From contig JALOAS010000086.1 in the NCBI GenBank assembly GCA_023228705.1, positions 1 to 13,645 on the forward strand: a stretch of 13,645 nucleotides of DNA. Reading direction: 5' to 3'. The notes beneath the pieces were generated by a model. The model searched no databases. It saw nothing but the letters and a program-made list of their open reading frames with translations, and was not told the origin of the DNA. This document shows positions 6,565 through 12,924 of this stretch, in pieces. The DNA is from Ottowia sp. (GTDB lineage: Bacteria; Pseudomonadota; Gammaproteobacteria; Burkholderiales; Burkholderiaceae_C). Position numbers and translations under genes: made by a program. The first letter of the stretch is position 1, and each line of letters opens with the position of its first letter.

Positions 6565-6619
6565 ACGCTTTTGCCGCGGTCAGGCCCACCAGGCACCTCG
6601 CGCCTGTCGTCCGTCGTGA

Positions 6620-6880
6620 TCAAATCTTCACGCTACGCAGGCGCAGCGCATTCAAGACCACCGACAATGAGGAGGCGGTCATCGCGAACGCGGCGAACAT
6701 CGGCCCGATCAGGATGCCGAAGAATGGATAGAGGATCCCGGCCGCGATCGGTACACCAGCCGCGTTGTAGATCAACGCGAAGAACAGGTTCTGCCTGATG
6801 TTGCGCATGGTCGCCAGCGACAGCTTGCGCGCGCGCACGATGCCGTCGAGATTGCCCTGGACCAGCGTGGAGCCGGGGCC
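6620..6880 (-). pseudogene. C-terminal stub of a heavy-metal (Cu-type) P1B ATPase
   Basis: Only the last 85 or so codons of a metal-transporting P-type ATPase remain. The sequence is STLVQGNLDGIVRARKLSLA, TMRNIRQNLFFALIYNAAGV, PIAAGILYPFFGILIGPMF, AAFAMTASSLSVVLNALRL. LDGIVRARKLS.ATMRNIRQNL, IYNAAGVPIAAG and SS.SVV.NALRLR are signatures of the last two membrane helices of CopA-type pumps, and the NA/MxxSS residues of the metal site are present. The phosphorylation (DKTGT), ATP-binding and N-terminal parts are absent. The homology stops at about 6880, and the sequence immediately upstream on the minus strand holds the GGGTGTCCCT motif (6891-6900) and then the end of the CDF gene. An open frame starts at 6940 but its first 20 codons are not ATPase-like. 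It is non-functional as a transporter. Confidence 0.88.
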
Positions 6881-6890
6881 TTCAAGATGT

Positions 6891-6900
6891 GGGTGTCCCT
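6891..6900. repeat. GGGTGTCCCT motif at ATPase-stub/CDF boundary
   Basis: Identical ten bases occur at 8393-8402. The two direct copies bracket the CDF gene and the Fic-like fragment. This copy sits within about 12 bases of where the ATPase homology ends. Confidence 0.6.
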
Positions 6901-6920
6901 CCACAACATCAACAACACTT

Positions 6921-8108
6921 CTAATCGTATTCTGGCGCACCCGAAGCCGATAGCAAGCAGCGTACGGTGTCTATATAACCCAGCTGTGATGCCACTTCCT
7001 GGAGGTTTTGTTCGAGTTCACTCAAGCGGCTTGGGTCAATGCGGTCTGCTGGAAGTTCTAGCACCACGGCCACCTTTTCATCATGATAATACAGAGTGAA
7101 GCGTGACGCATCCTGTACTTCAGGAAAGTCCATCCAGGCGACTTTCAAGTCGGCCAGGACCCGATTGCGCAACGGTGCAAGAGGGGTCGTGAGATCGAGT
7201 TTGTCATGCATATCGGTATCAACGTGTACCAAAATGTCGCTCACCTGAGATTTTTGTTCAAGCACGCGGCGGCGAACTTCCTCACCGATTCGATGCCCTT
7301 CAGAGACGCTGATTCCTGGCTCCACCAATAGGTGGACATCGATCAGAACACGACCAGCCATCAACCGTGTACGCAGATCGTGATATGAGCGCACACCATC
7401 CACCGTCGTGATGACTTCTGCTAATTTTTCCAGAGTTTCCGGCTCGACTCCTGTGTCGACGAGTTCGCGCGTGGAATGCCAGGCAAACTGCCAACCCATA
7501 ATACCAACTATTATGGCTACGATCACAGCGGCCACTGCGTCGAGCCAGACATAACCAATGAGGCTGCCGAAAAATGCGCCGATGACGACCAGAGAAGAGA
7601 GCGCATCAGAGCGATGATGCCAGGCATTTGCCTCTATCATTTTGGACTTGACCTTGCGCCCCACTCGGATCGTATAGTGATATAACCACTCTTTGATCAG
7701 TACAGACGCAACCGCAGCATATAATACTATCCAGCCGGGGGTCCGCAGGCTTTCGGGTTCAAGCAGTCTCAACATGGCATCGTAAATGAACCCGGCGGCA
7801 ACGATCATCAGTATCACGCCGATAAAAACAGTTGCGGCAGTCTCAAACCGTGCATGTCCGTACGGATGGTCCCTGTCCGCGGCCTTGCTGCCAGTGTGGT
7901 TGACCACCAGTACCAGCCCATCACTGAGCAAATCCGACAGTGAATGGACCCCATCCACGACCAAAGCTTGAGAATGCCCAATTATTCCGACTACTATCTT
8001 GAGACCGGCAAGCAAAAGATTTAGCATCGCGCCCACGAGAGTGATTCGCGTTTTAAGTTTGCGCTCGTGGATGGTGGAGTCGGAGATGTTTCCCTTTGAT
8101 GTTTGCAT
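6921..8108 (-). CDS. Cation diffusion facilitator (CDF) metal/proton antiporter
   Basis: A 395-residue CDF protein that would export divalent metal (Zn, Fe, Co, Cd or Mn; specificity cannot be read with confidence). There are six membrane helices. The helix II metal site is VVDGVHSLSDLLSD and the helix V site is WHHRSDALSSLVV, giving D/HSxxD and HxxxD ligands of the FieF/MamB type. The cytoplasmic dimer domain follows with VDGVRSYHDLRTR, GRVLIDVHLLVEPGISVSEG and VSDILVHVDTD. After it lies an extra domain of roughly 90 residues (LADLKVAWMDFPEVQDASRF to SASGAPEYD), found in only some family members. I start at ATG 8108 (MQTSKGN); the frame is open to 8162 but that extension is atypical. It belongs with chrA and the ATPase stub in a metal-resistance cluster and has lower GC than the core genes. 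Confidence 0.93.
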   Translation of the reverse strand: MQTSKGNISDSTIHERKLKTRITLVGAMLNLLLAGLKIVVGIIGHSQALVVDGVHSLSDLLSDGLVLVVNHTGSKAADRDHPYGHARFETAATVFIGVILMIVAAGFIYDAMLRLLEPESLRTPGWIVLYAAVASVLIKEWLYHYTIRVGRKVKSKMIEANAWHHRSDALSSLVVIGAFFGSLIGYVWLDAVAAVIVAIIVGIMGWQFAWHSTRELVDTGVEPETLEKLAEVITTVDGVRSYHDLRTRLMAGRVLIDVHLLVEPGISVSEGHRIGEEVRRRVLEQKSQVSDILVHVDTDMHDKLDLTTPLAPLRNRVLADLKVAWMDFPEVQDASRFTLYYHDEKVAVVLELPADRIDPSRLSELEQNLQEVASQLGYIDTVRCLLSASGAPEYD

Positions 8109-8178
8109 GATAATTATTAACCTTGGCAAGAAGCGAGATAATTGGTGTGATCGCCAAGGCAAGCTGGTGCGCCAATCA

Positions 8179-8393
8179 TCAGCCCCGCACGATTGTCATT
8201 AACGGTTCAAAGTGGTAGGCGGCCGATGAGCGTCCGGGTGCGTCCCGCACCGTCTCAAGCAAGCCCTCCTTCAGCAGCAGCCTGGTGAACCGGCTGGCAG
8301 TGTCGGGAGGGGTGCCAGCGCTGGGAGTAAGGCGACTGTTGCTGAAAATCGGGTTGGTGAGCAGATAATCCAGCGCCACCACCGCAAGAAGCG
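8179..8393 (-). pseudogene. C-terminal winged-helix fragment, probably of a Fic family protein
   Basis: About 70 codons reading LLAVVALDYLLTNPIFSNSR, LTPSAGTPPDTASRFTRLLL, KEGLLETVRDAPGRSSAAYH, FEPLMTIVRG. The layout (short helix, PIF.NSRL, a recognition-helix stretch DTASRFTRLLLKEGLLE, then a wing ending in Y.FEPLM) resembles the C-terminal winged helix seen in Fic/DOC AMPylase-type proteins. No HPFxxGNGR Fic motif is present, because everything upstream is missing. The frame ends abruptly at the GGTGTCCCT motif at 8394. GTG at 8382 could serve as a start, but a free-standing gene is unlikely. The family assignment is tentative; the truncation is clear from the lack of a start region and the adjoining motif. 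Confidence 0.5.
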
Positions 8394-8407
8394 GGTGTCC
8401 CTTATCT
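8393..8407. repeat. GGGTGTCCCTTATCT motif at Fic-fragment/XerD-fragment junction
   Basis: GGTGTCCCTTATCT here is identical to 1662-1675, and the first ten bases GGGTGTCCCT match 6891-6900. It separates two truncated genes on opposite strands that have nothing else in common. Confidence 0.65.
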
Positions 8408-8426
8408 TATCTTTGCCCATGCGCGC

Positions 8427-9008
8427 ATGCCCATGACGCTGAGCGAGGCGCAGGTCGAGGCGCTGCTGGCCGCGCCGGACGCCAGCACGCCGCTGGGCCA
8501 GCGCGACGGTGCCATGCTCGAGCTCATGTACGCCAGCGGCCTGCGCGTGAGCGAGCTGGTTGCGCTCAAGACCTTTCACGTCAGCCTGGCCGACGGCGTC
8601 GTGCGCGTGCTCGGCAAGGGCGGCAAGGAGCGCCTGGTTCCCTTTGGGGAAGTCGCCGGAGACCGGCTGCAGCGCTACCTGGACGACGGGCGCCCGGCGC
8701 TGCTGGGGCCGCGCCAGAGCGAGGACCTGTTCGTCACCAGCGCCGGCCGCAAGCGCGGCTCGGCCATGTCGCGCGTGATGTTCTGGAACCTGGTCAAGCG
8801 CTATGCGGCCCGCGCCGGGATCAGCACGCCGCTGTCGCCGCACACGCTGCGCCACGCCTTTGCCACGCACCTGCTCAACCACGGCGCCGACCTGCGCGCC
8901 GTGCAGATGCTGCTGGGTCACGCCGACATCTCAACCACCACCATCTACACACACGTGGCGCGTGAGCGGCTCAAGGACATCGTGCTGCAGCATCATCCAA
9001 GGGGGTAG
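8427..9008 (+). pseudogene. xerD: XerD tyrosine recombinase lacking its N-terminal DNA-binding domain
   Basis: XerD works with XerC at dif to resolve chromosome dimers. Here 193 codons encode only the catalytic domain, about two thirds of a usual 300-residue protein; the roughly 100-residue N-terminal core-binding (SAM-like) domain is missing. All six catalytic residues are visible: R40 (YASGLRVSEL), K64 (VLGKGGKERLVP), H139 and R142 (PHTLRHAFATHLL), H165 (LLGHADIST), and Y174 (TTIYTHV). ATG 8427 (MPMTLSEAQ) is the likely linker region of the full protein rather than a native start. The homology begins about 20 bases after the GGTGTCCCTTATCT motif. Such a truncated recombinase is probably inactive for dif recombination, so the cell should have another xerD copy. 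The intact catalytic frame suggests recent truncation. Confidence 0.88.
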
Positions 9009-9048
9009 CCATCATCAATGGCCAGCCGCGCGCCGATACACTTTGTGC

Positions 9049-9285
9049 ATGCTCAGGAACCAGTCCATCCTCGCCGTTTCTGTATTGATGGGATGCGCGT
9101 CCGCCTCGGCGCTGGCGCAAACGCTCCCGCCCCCGGCCAGCAGCGTGTACAAGTGCGTTGTCGACGGCAAGACGGTCTACTCCGACGAACCCTCCCTCGG
9201 CGCTGCGCGCGTCGAGGTGACGCCGACGCGCGGCGTCACAACCCAACCGGTCACATCACTTTGCTGCACTATGCCCAACCCCTGA
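9049..9285 (+). CDS. DUF4124-type exported protein with replaced C-terminus
   Basis: A 78-residue frame beginning MLRNQSILAVSVLMGCASAS with a clear signal peptide ending near ALAQ. It is followed by the start of a DUF4124 domain (VYKCVVDGKTVYSDEPSLGA). The domain's usual YSDEPC cysteine is serine here. After about TPTRGV (near 9237) the remaining residues (TTQPVTSLCCTMPNP) do not look like the family and run into the 3' end of the convergent membrane-protein gene. I read the native 3' part as cut off at about 9237-9247 by inserted DNA, where GTTGGGT (minus strand, 9247-9241) fits the attC core GTTRRRY. The gene probably followed xerD on the ancestral chromosome. Function of the family is unknown. 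Confidence 0.65.
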   Translation: MLRNQSILAVSVLMGCASASALAQTLPPPASSVYKCVVDGKTVYSDEPSLGAARVEVTPTRGVTTQPVTSLCCTMPNP

Positions 9286-9673
9286 GCTTGGCGCCGATGC
9301 AAGGCGCAAGCGCCGTGACCAAAAGAACCAACGGCCACATGTTGCCGCCTTTGAACTTGTAGGCGTCAAAGAGTACTGCCCAAGTCTTGCCCTGCCACAG
9401 GCCGAACGTGAATTCGAAAACCATCGTGAGCGCAGCCCAGCCCATGCCGACCGCCAGGAGCTGGGCAATCCGCCGGACACCCAGCCAGGGCAGTGTCGCG
9501 AAGCTGACCGCGATGATGAGCGCCGACAGCAGTAGTCCGCTGAGTGCGAGGCCGATTGTGTTGCCCAGCGTTGGAACAAGGATAGCCTCGCGCAGTCCGC
9601 CATTGACGATGGCCAATGCCAGGATAGCGGCCCAGACTGCTAACGATTTCAGCGTGGTCGCAGCAAGCACCAT
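9269..9673 (-). CDS. Small four-helix membrane protein, function unknown (possible cassette gene)
   Basis: A 134-residue protein starting MVLAATTLKSLAVWAAILAL. It has four membrane helices: about 5-25, 30-60 with LGNTIGLALSGLLLSALIIA, 65-95 with FATLPWLGVRRIAQLLAVG, and 110-130 with MWPLVLLVTALAPCIGAKL. Between helices it has FEFTFGLWQGKTW and DAYKFKGGNMWP. Helix-loop features like these occur in a widespread uncharacterised family in proteobacteria. The start at 9673 is set by a strong Shine-Dalgarno sequence AGAGGAAGG directly upstream. It is preceded by an attC-like element and another small membrane-protein gene in the same direction. Its stop overlaps the displaced end of the DUF4124 frame on the other strand. 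No function can be assigned. Confidence 0.75.
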   Translation of the reverse strand: MVLAATTLKSLAVWAAILALAIVNGGLREAILVPTLGNTIGLALSGLLLSALIIAVSFATLPWLGVRRIAQLLAVGMGWAALTMVFEFTFGLWQGKTWAVLFDAYKFKGGNMWPLVLLVTALAPCIGAKLRGWA

Positions 9674-9682
9674 GCCTTCCTC
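9674..9682 (-). promoter_or_regulatory. Strong ribosome binding site of the 134-residue membrane protein
   Basis: GAGGAAGGC immediately precedes ATG 9673. It decides this start over the upstream in-frame ATG at 9709, whose extension overlaps the attC-like element. Confidence 0.75.
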
Positions 9683-9686
9683 TGAC

Positions 9687-9760
9687 GTCTGACGCTTGAG
9701 GTCACACACCGACGCTCACCTGCGCGGCGGCAGAGCGTCTGCTTGGCCGAACAGTTAGGT
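9687..9760 (-). other. attC-like element (integron cassette recombination site), degenerate
   Basis: On the minus strand the element opens with ACCTAAC, matching the R'' core RYYYAAC, then TGTTCGGCCAAGCAGACGC. This closely parallels the start of classical 59-base elements (CTAACAATTCGTTCAAGCCGACGC is split here as CTAAC, GTTC, CAAGC, GACGC in the same order). The middle has a perfect inverted repeat GACGCTC / GAGCGTC. It ends CTCAAGC-GTCAGAC, where a normal R' site would be GTTRRRY, so one base (T to C) departs from consensus. The 74-base length is normal for attC. It separates two small membrane-protein genes in head-to-tail order, as expected in a cassette array. No integrase is in the window. 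Confidence 0.57.
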
Positions 9761-9767
9761 GCCAAGG

Positions 9768-10118
9768 CTACAACCGAACGCCAAACCGACCGAGCACCCA
9801 AACCAAGCCAAAATACAACCCAACCGTTACGACGCATGATACGCTGAACGCTGGCCAGAAGCCCACGCCGTTTTTGAGCAAGGTCGGCAGAATAAGAAAT
9901 AGCGGCAACGAGGCCAGAACCAACCAGAAGATGCCATGCGACAGCGACGCGATTGCCTCGACGTCGCCACTATCGTGGTACAGCCAGACGAATGCGAGCA
10001 ACGATGTGAGCGGCAACGACGCCAACACCGCACCCCAGAGTGAACTGCGCTTACCAAGCTCAGAGACGGCCACAACAACGACTGCTGTTATAAGAACCTT
10101 GATTGCGTATTGAAGCAT
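9768..10118 (-). CDS. DUF3147-like four-helix membrane protein (possible cassette gene)
   Basis: A 116-residue protein starting MLQYAIKVLITAVVVVAVSE. The helices are about 5-20, 26-46 (SLWGAVLASLPLTSLLAFVW), 60-83 (LSHGIFWLVLASLPLFLILP) and 88-110 (WPAFSVSCVVTVGLYFGLVW). The loop LYHDSGDVEAIASLSHG and the ASLPLTS motif fit DUF3147, a family with no established function that is common as a small stand-alone gene and is sometimes found in integron cassettes (recollection, not checked here). The start at 10118 is chosen because the open upstream extension (to 10202) is charged and unlike the family. The gene is followed within about 8 bases by the attC-like element. On the other side about 105 bases separate it from the mog stop. 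Confidence 0.75.
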   Translation of the reverse strand: MLQYAIKVLITAVVVVAVSELGKRSSLWGAVLASLPLTSLLAFVWLYHDSGDVEAIASLSHGIFWLVLASLPLFLILPTLLKNGVGFWPAFSVSCVVTVGLYFGLVWVLGRFGVRL

Positions 10119-10223
10119 GCGTTCTTGGCACCTTGCGGCATGACGCTTTGCGTAGATGGCTTTTCTCAGCAAACCTACCGCGTCGATCTGGGAGCGACTC
10201 ACAAGGGTATGGCGCGCCGGCGG

Positions 10224-10826
10224 TTAGCCAGAGGTGGGTTTCGGGCGTCTCGCGCTTTTCGGCCGGAACGCGTTGCAGACGGCTGGGTCCGTTTCCAGAT
10301 ATGGCCCGCCGATGAGGTCCACGCAGTAAGGGACGGCGGCAAAGATACCGTGCACGCGGGGCTTGCCATCGGCGTCTTTCAGTCCTTCCAGCGTCTCGGC
10401 TATGGCCTTGGGCTGCCCCGGCAGGTTGATGATGAGGCATTGGCCGCGGATGACGGCGACCTGGCGCGAGAGGATGGCGGTGGGGACAAAGGCGAGGCTG
10501 ATCTGGCGCATCTGCTCGCCAAAGCCGGGCATGACGCGGTCTGCGACGGCCAGCGTGGCTTCCGGCGTGACGTCGCGCGGCGCGGGGCCGGTGCCGCCGG
10601 TGGTGAGGACCAGGTTGCAGCCCGCGTCCACCAGCTCGATGAGCGTGTTGCTGATGCCGTCCTGGTCGTCGGGGATGAGGCGTTCCTGGAAGGTGAGCGG
10701 GTTCCTGAGCGCACGGTGCAGCCAGTCCTTGAGCGTGGGCAAGCCCTGGTCCTCGTAGGTGCCGCTGGCTGCGCGGTCGCTGATGGAGACGATGCCGATG
10801 GTGGCGGGTTCAAAGTGGGCGGTCAT
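10224..10826 (-). CDS. mog: Molybdopterin adenylyltransferase
   Basis: A 200-residue MogA-type enzyme that adenylates molybdopterin before molybdate insertion in molybdenum cofactor synthesis. It is cytoplasmic and trimeric in known members. Visible motifs include IGIVSISDRAASGTYEDQG near the N-terminus, ERLIPDDQDGISNTLIELVD, the nucleotide/MPT loop LVLTTGGTGPAPRDVTPEAT, and LIINLPGQPKAIAETLEGL. The end PYLETDPAVCNAFRPKSARR is typical of betaproteobacterial copies. The start at 10826 is 7 bases after the darP stop, so the two form one minus-strand operon. The C-terminus is intact, so the DNA inserted downstream did not damage the gene. Confidence 0.95.
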   Translation of the reverse strand: MTAHFEPATIGIVSISDRAASGTYEDQGLPTLKDWLHRALRNPLTFQERLIPDDQDGISNTLIELVDAGCNLVLTTGGTGPAPRDVTPEATLAVADRVMPGFGEQMRQISLAFVPTAILSRQVAVIRGQCLIINLPGQPKAIAETLEGLKDADGKPRVHGIFAAVPYCVDLIGGPYLETDPAVCNAFRPKSARRPKPTSG

Positions 10827-10833
10827 GTGCAAT

Positions 10834-11436
10834 TCAGCCGGGTTGTGCCGGCGGCGGGCTCTCTTGCGGCGAGGTCGCGTCGCCGGCCGGGTTGTCGTAC
10901 AGGGTGTCGAGGAACTGGAACAGCAGGCGCCAGCTGCGGTTCTTGCGGGGTGCGGCGCCTGGCTGCCGGGGCGCATCACTGGCGGCATCCAGCGCCACGT
11001 CCTTGCGCGCCTGGCGGACGAGCGCGCGCAGTTGCTGCACGTCGGTCCGGGGGAATTCGGCCACCCACTCGGTGACGGCGTCGTCGCTGGCGAGCAGGCG
11101 GTCACGCCAGCGCTCCAGCGCGTGCAGGCGCAGCACGCTGGCGGCCGAGCCGTGGTGCTGTTCCTGGACAGCGTGCTCTATGGCGGCGATCTGCTCTGCG
11201 CTGAGCTTGCGCATGAGCTTGCCGACGTACAGACTCTGCCGGCGTCGGCCTCCAAATGCGTGTATGCCGGCCAGCATGTCCAGTGCGTCCACCAGACGTT
11301 CAGGCAGCGCCAGGCGCGCCCGCAGCGGTTGCGGCAGCCGCAGGAGCTGCTCGCCCAGGTCCTGCAGCGCCGCGCTTTGCGCCTTGCGGGCGGTCTTGCT
11401 GGGCGTTGGCGGGCTGGAATCGGGTTTCACGGGCAT
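10834..11436 (-). CDS. darP: DarP/YjgA ribosome biogenesis factor (DUF615)
   Basis: A 200-residue basic, helical protein of the YjgA family, which associates with late 50S ribosomal precursors and promotes their maturation. Family features are LQDLGEQLLRLP near residue 25, LPERLVDALDMLAGIHAFGGRRRQ split across 45-70, and LYVGKLMRKLSAEQIAAIE near 70-90. Next come LHALERWRDRLLASDDAVTE and FPRTDVQQLRALVRQARKDV. The family end RLLFQFLDTLYDN is followed by a proline-rich tail. I start at MPVKP (11436); an in-frame ATG three codons upstream (11445) is possible, and neither has a clear ribosome binding site. It is first in an operon with mog and divergent from pmbA with an 86-base gap. Confidence 0.94.
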   Translation of the reverse strand: MPVKPDSSPPTPSKTARKAQSAALQDLGEQLLRLPQPLRARLALPERLVDALDMLAGIHAFGGRRRQSLYVGKLMRKLSAEQIAAIEHAVQEQHHGSAASVLRLHALERWRDRLLASDDAVTEWVAEFPRTDVQQLRALVRQARKDVALDAASDAPRQPGAAPRKNRSWRLLFQFLDTLYDNPAGDATSPQESPPPAQPG

Positions 11437-11506
11437 GCAATGCAATGGGCAGGCGGCGCACGCCGCGTTTTTGGCCGTGCCGGCGGGCTGGCCGGTTCGG
11501 CACCAG

Positions 11507-11512
11507 TATGAT
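11507..11512 (+). promoter_or_regulatory. Possible -10 box for pmbA
   Basis: TATGAT lies 10 bases before ATG 11523. No good -35 is visible. If real, transcription would begin within a few bases of the start codon, giving a leaderless or near-leaderless message. Confidence 0.3.
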
Positions 11513-11522
11513 AGCGGTCACT

Positions 11523-12899
11523 ATGGCAGATGCATCCAGACCGTTGACCGGGTTTTCTTATTCACGCGTCTTTTTCGAGGAGCTGGTTGACCAGGCCATC
11601 GCCGAGGCCCGAAAGCTGGGCGCGACCGACGTCAGCGCGGGCGCGACCGAGGGCGCCGGCCTGTCGGTGACGGTGCGCAAGGGCGAGCTGGAGTCGGTCA
11701 AGCGCAACCGCGACAAGTCGCTGGGAATCACCGTCTACCTGGATCAACGGCGCGGCAACGCCAGCACCAGCGACTTCGCGCCCGAAGCGATCCGGCGCAC
11801 GGTGCGCGCGGCGTACGACATTGCGCGGTTCACGGCGGAAGACCCCGCTTCCGGCCTGCCTGACGAAGCCGATATTGCCACCGAGCAGCGCGACCTGGAC
11901 CTGTTTCACCCCTGGCAGGTCAGCGCCGAGCAGGCGACCGAAATTGCGCAGCGCTGCGAGCAGGCGGCGTTTGCCGTGGACCCGCGCATCAGCAACAGCG
12001 AGGGCGCCAGCGTCACGGCGCAGCAGGTCCATTTTTTTTCCGCACACACGCATAAATTCCGTGGCGGCTACGCGAGCTCGCGGCACTCGATCTCGGCCAC
12101 GCCCATAGCGCAGGAGCCGGGGCAGGGCGGCGACATGCAGCGGGATTTCTGGTTCAGCTCCATGCGCAGTGCGTCGGAGCTGGAGACGCCAGAGGCCGTG
12201 GGGCGGCGCGCGGCCGAGCGCGCACTGCGGCGGCTGGGCGCGCGCAAGACGGGAACCGCGCAGTGCCCGGTGCTGTTTGACTCGTTGCTGGCCGCCGGGC
12301 TGCTGGGCAGCCTCGTGCGCGCGCTCAGTGGTGGTGCGCTGTACCGGCGCACGTCGTTCCTGCTTGACTCGGTGGGGCAGCAGGTCTTTCCGGAGCACGT
12401 GCAGGTGGCCGAGGATCCCTTTGTTCCGCGCGGCAAGGGCTCGTCCCCGTTTGACGACGAGGGCGTGCGCGTGAAGCCGCGGCACGTGGTGGCCGATGGC
12501 GTGGTGCAGGGCTACTTCCTGAGCACGTACTCGGCGCGCAAGCTGGGCCTGAAGACCACCGGCAACGCCGGCGGTTCGCACAACCTCACCCTGTCTTCCA
12601 GCCTGACTGCGGCGGGCGATGACCTGGACGCCATGCTGCGCAAGCTGGGCACCGGGCTTTTCGTGACCGAGCTGATGGGGCAGGGCGTCAACCCGATCAC
12701 CGGCGATTATTCGCGCGGCGCCAGCGGCTTCTGGGTCGAAGATGGCAAGCTGGCGTATCCGGTGCAGGAAGTCACCATTGCCGGCAACCTGCGCGACATG
12801 TTTGGCGGCATCGTCGCCATTGGCGCCGATGCCTATACGTGGGGCGCCAAGACCACCGGCCCGGTGCTGGTGGACAGGATGACCGTGGCCGGCAACTGA
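11523..12899 (+). CDS. pmbA: PmbA/TldE metalloprotease subunit
   Basis: A 458-residue TldE (PmbA) protein, partner of TldD in a cytoplasmic protease. It is known for processing microcin B17 and degrading CcdA antitoxin in E. coli. Family motifs in order are VTVRKGELESVKRNRDKSLG, ITVYLDQRRGNASTSDF, the segment with PRISNSEGASVTAQQVHFFS, RKTGTAQCPVLFDSLLAAGL, SFLLDSVGQQVFPEHVQVAE, and GNAGGSHNLTLSSSLTA. GQGVNPITGDYSRGASGFWV and TIAGNLRDMFGGIVAIGADA complete the C-terminus. No HExxxH is present, as expected for TldE, since TldD supplies the zinc site; no tldD is in the window. ATG 11523 gives the usual N-terminus; ATG 11508 is the alternative. Since TldD/TldE was linked to CcdA turnover, its presence near a decayed ccdAB is noted, but the genes are 10 kb apart. 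Confidence 0.96.
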   Translation: MADASRPLTGFSYSRVFFEELVDQAIAEARKLGATDVSAGATEGAGLSVTVRKGELESVKRNRDKSLGITVYLDQRRGNASTSDFAPEAIRRTVRAAYDIARFTAEDPASGLPDEADIATEQRDLDLFHPWQVSAEQATEIAQRCEQAAFAVDPRISNSEGASVTAQQVHFFSAHTHKFRGGYASSRHSISATPIAQEPGQGGDMQRDFWFSSMRSASELETPEAVGRRAAERALRRLGARKTGTAQCPVLFDSLLAAGLLGSLVRALSGGALYRRTSFLLDSVGQQVFPEHVQVAEDPFVPRGKGSSPFDDEGVRVKPRHVVADGVVQGYFLSTYSARKLGLKTTGNAGGSHNLTLSSSLTAAGDDLDAMLRKLGTGLFVTELMGQGVNPITGDYSRGASGFWVEDGKLAYPVQEVTIAGNLRDMFGGIVAIGADAYTWGAKTTGPVLVDRMTVAGN

Positions 12900-12924
12900 T
12901 CCGGCTTCCCGTACGGATCAGTTG
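12893..12924. terminator. Shared inverted repeat containing both stop codons of pmbA and yqeY
   Basis: Perfect 11-base arms CAACTGATCCG (12893-12903) and CGGATCAGTTG (12914-12924) with a 10-base loop. The TGA in each arm is the stop codon of one of the two convergent genes: pmbA on the plus strand, yqeY on the minus strand. It would fold in both transcripts and probably acts as a bidirectional terminator or RNA-end protector. No T run follows. Confidence 0.65.

Noticed and set aside
10110..11511. Long plus-strand open frames opposite mog and darP
   Set aside because: These are antisense shadows caused by high GC; the minus-strand proteins carry complete family motifs.
11562..12581. 339-codon minus-strand open frame opposite pmbA
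   Set aside because: Antisense to a well-conserved pmbA; its composition (Arg, Ala, His rich) is typical of GC-rich shadows.
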